A stretch of DNA of 5,384 nt from DASTHV01 sp035718045 (lineage in GTDB: Bacteria > Patescibacteriota > Saccharimonadia > Saccharimonadales > UBA10212), in assembly GCA_035718045.1 (NCBI GenBank), contig DASTHV010000003.1, positions 1-5,384 on the forward strand. Reading direction: 5' to 3'. Position numbers and translations under genes: made by a program. The notes under the pieces were generated by a model. That model did not search any database, was not told where the DNA came from, and saw only the letters and a program-made list of their open reading frames with translations. Position 1 is the first letter of the stretch; each line of letters begins with the position of its first letter. Of the stretch, positions 5,176 through 5,384 are shown piece after piece.

Positions 5176-5384
5176 ATGGCAGAAGCAAAAGAACCAGAAG
5201 TAAAACAGCGGATACGTATCCGTCTTAAGGCCTATGACCATAAGGTCATAGACCAATCCGCCAAACAGATAGTCGATACGGCGCTACGGACCGGCGCCAA
5301 AATTTCCGGGCCAATACCTTTGCCGACCCGTAAAAGCACTTTTACTGTAGTAAAAAGCCCGCACGTCTACAAAAAGGGCCGCGA
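5176..5384 (+). CDS. rpsJ: 30S ribosomal protein S10 (NusE), 3'-truncated by the window edge
   Basis: First 69 codons of ribosomal protein S10, a component of the 30S head that also serves in other bacteria as the transcription antitermination factor NusE. The translation [20 protein letters not shown] (11-30), then [20 protein letters not shown] (31-50), [14 protein letters not shown] (51-64) and YKKGR aligns along its length with E. coli S10 ([38 protein letters not shown]). A short extension MAEAKEPEV replaces the E. coli N-terminus. The remaining one third lies beyond base 5384. The ATG at 5176 follows the preceding TAA with no gap, and GGAAGGA (5161-5167) provides a Shine-Dalgarno 8 bases upstream. 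In most bacteria rpsJ opens the S10 operon (rplC, rplD and so on follow); here two small genes precede it in the same transcription unit. The early coding region is rich in inverted repeats. Confidence 0.97.
   Translation, partial: MAEAKEPEVKQRIRIRLKAYDHKVIDQSAKQIVDTALRTGAKISGPIPLPTRKSTFTVVKSPHVYKKGR
5209..5222. repeat. Perfect 14-base palindrome inside rpsJ
   Basis: CGGATACGTATCCG reads identically on both strands; in mRNA it can fold as a 5-bp stem with an ACGU loop. It covers codons 12-16 of rpsJ (Arg-Ile-Arg-Ile-Arg region). The 7-mer GTATCCG or its complement also occurs at 4238-4244 and 4886-4892. Confidence 0.6.
5232..5251. repeat. Perfect 8-bp inverted repeat (hairpin) inside rpsJ
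   Basis: CTATGACC (5232-5239) and GGTCATAG (5244-5251) are exact complements around a 4-nt loop ATAA, a stable small hairpin in the mRNA nine bases after the preceding palindrome. Confidence 0.65.
5330..5355. repeat. Three alternating complementary arms inside rpsJ
   Basis: GTAAAA (5330-5335), TTTTAC (5340-5345) and GTAAAA (5350-5355) are spaced by 4 nt each, so the middle arm can pair with either neighbour. The pairs are A/U-rich and individually weak. Confidence 0.45.

Overview
The window looks like a chromosomal segment of a Patescibacteria/CPR bacterium, most probably a Candidatus Saccharibacteria (TM7) relative. This is inferred from the style of EF-Tu and S10: EF-Tu has the G3 variant DMPGH and the insert-like stretch [15 protein letters not shown], and S10 begins [20 protein letters not shown]. 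Base composition is intermediate and intergenic spaces are small. EF-Tu ends at a TGA at exactly its normal family length and a second gene also ends in TGA, so the UGA=Gly code of Gracilibacteria/Absconditabacteria does not apply. All supported genes are on the + strand. I see no mobile element, CRISPR array, tRNA or rRNA.

Left part (1-2642): the 3' portion of a GH13 alpha-glucosidase-type gene whose first roughly 50-70 codons lie outside the window, then a complete family-4 (GT-B) glycosyltransferase. The glycosyltransferase has its own extended -10 promoter in the 63-base gap.

Middle (2643-4031): tuf (EF-Tu), preceded by the best sigma70-type promoter in the window and a 5' leader of about 66 nt, and closed by a strong rho-independent terminator. 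The gene is therefore a self-contained transcription unit. The classical bacterial order fusA-tuf-rpsJ is not kept: carbohydrate-active genes sit upstream instead of fusA.

Right part (4032-5384): about 180 bases without a gene, then three small, strongly acidic, unrecognised proteins (73, 97 and 108 aa), then the start of rpsJ (ribosomal protein S10), which runs off the window. The 73-aa gene appears to be leaderless: its predicted transcription start falls on its ATG and there is no Shine-Dalgarno. The 97-aa, 108-aa and rpsJ genes are packed as overlapping or abutting reading frames (TGATG, then TAAATG). They look like the translationally coupled head of the S10 ribosomal operon, driven from a promoter near 4448-4475 through a leader of about 70 nt. 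The early part of rpsJ is also rich in inverted repeats.

The most interesting material is therefore the tuf-rpsJ interval: unrecognised acidic small proteins wired into the ribosomal-protein operon, one possibly leaderless gene, and possible RNA structure in the leader and in early rpsJ.
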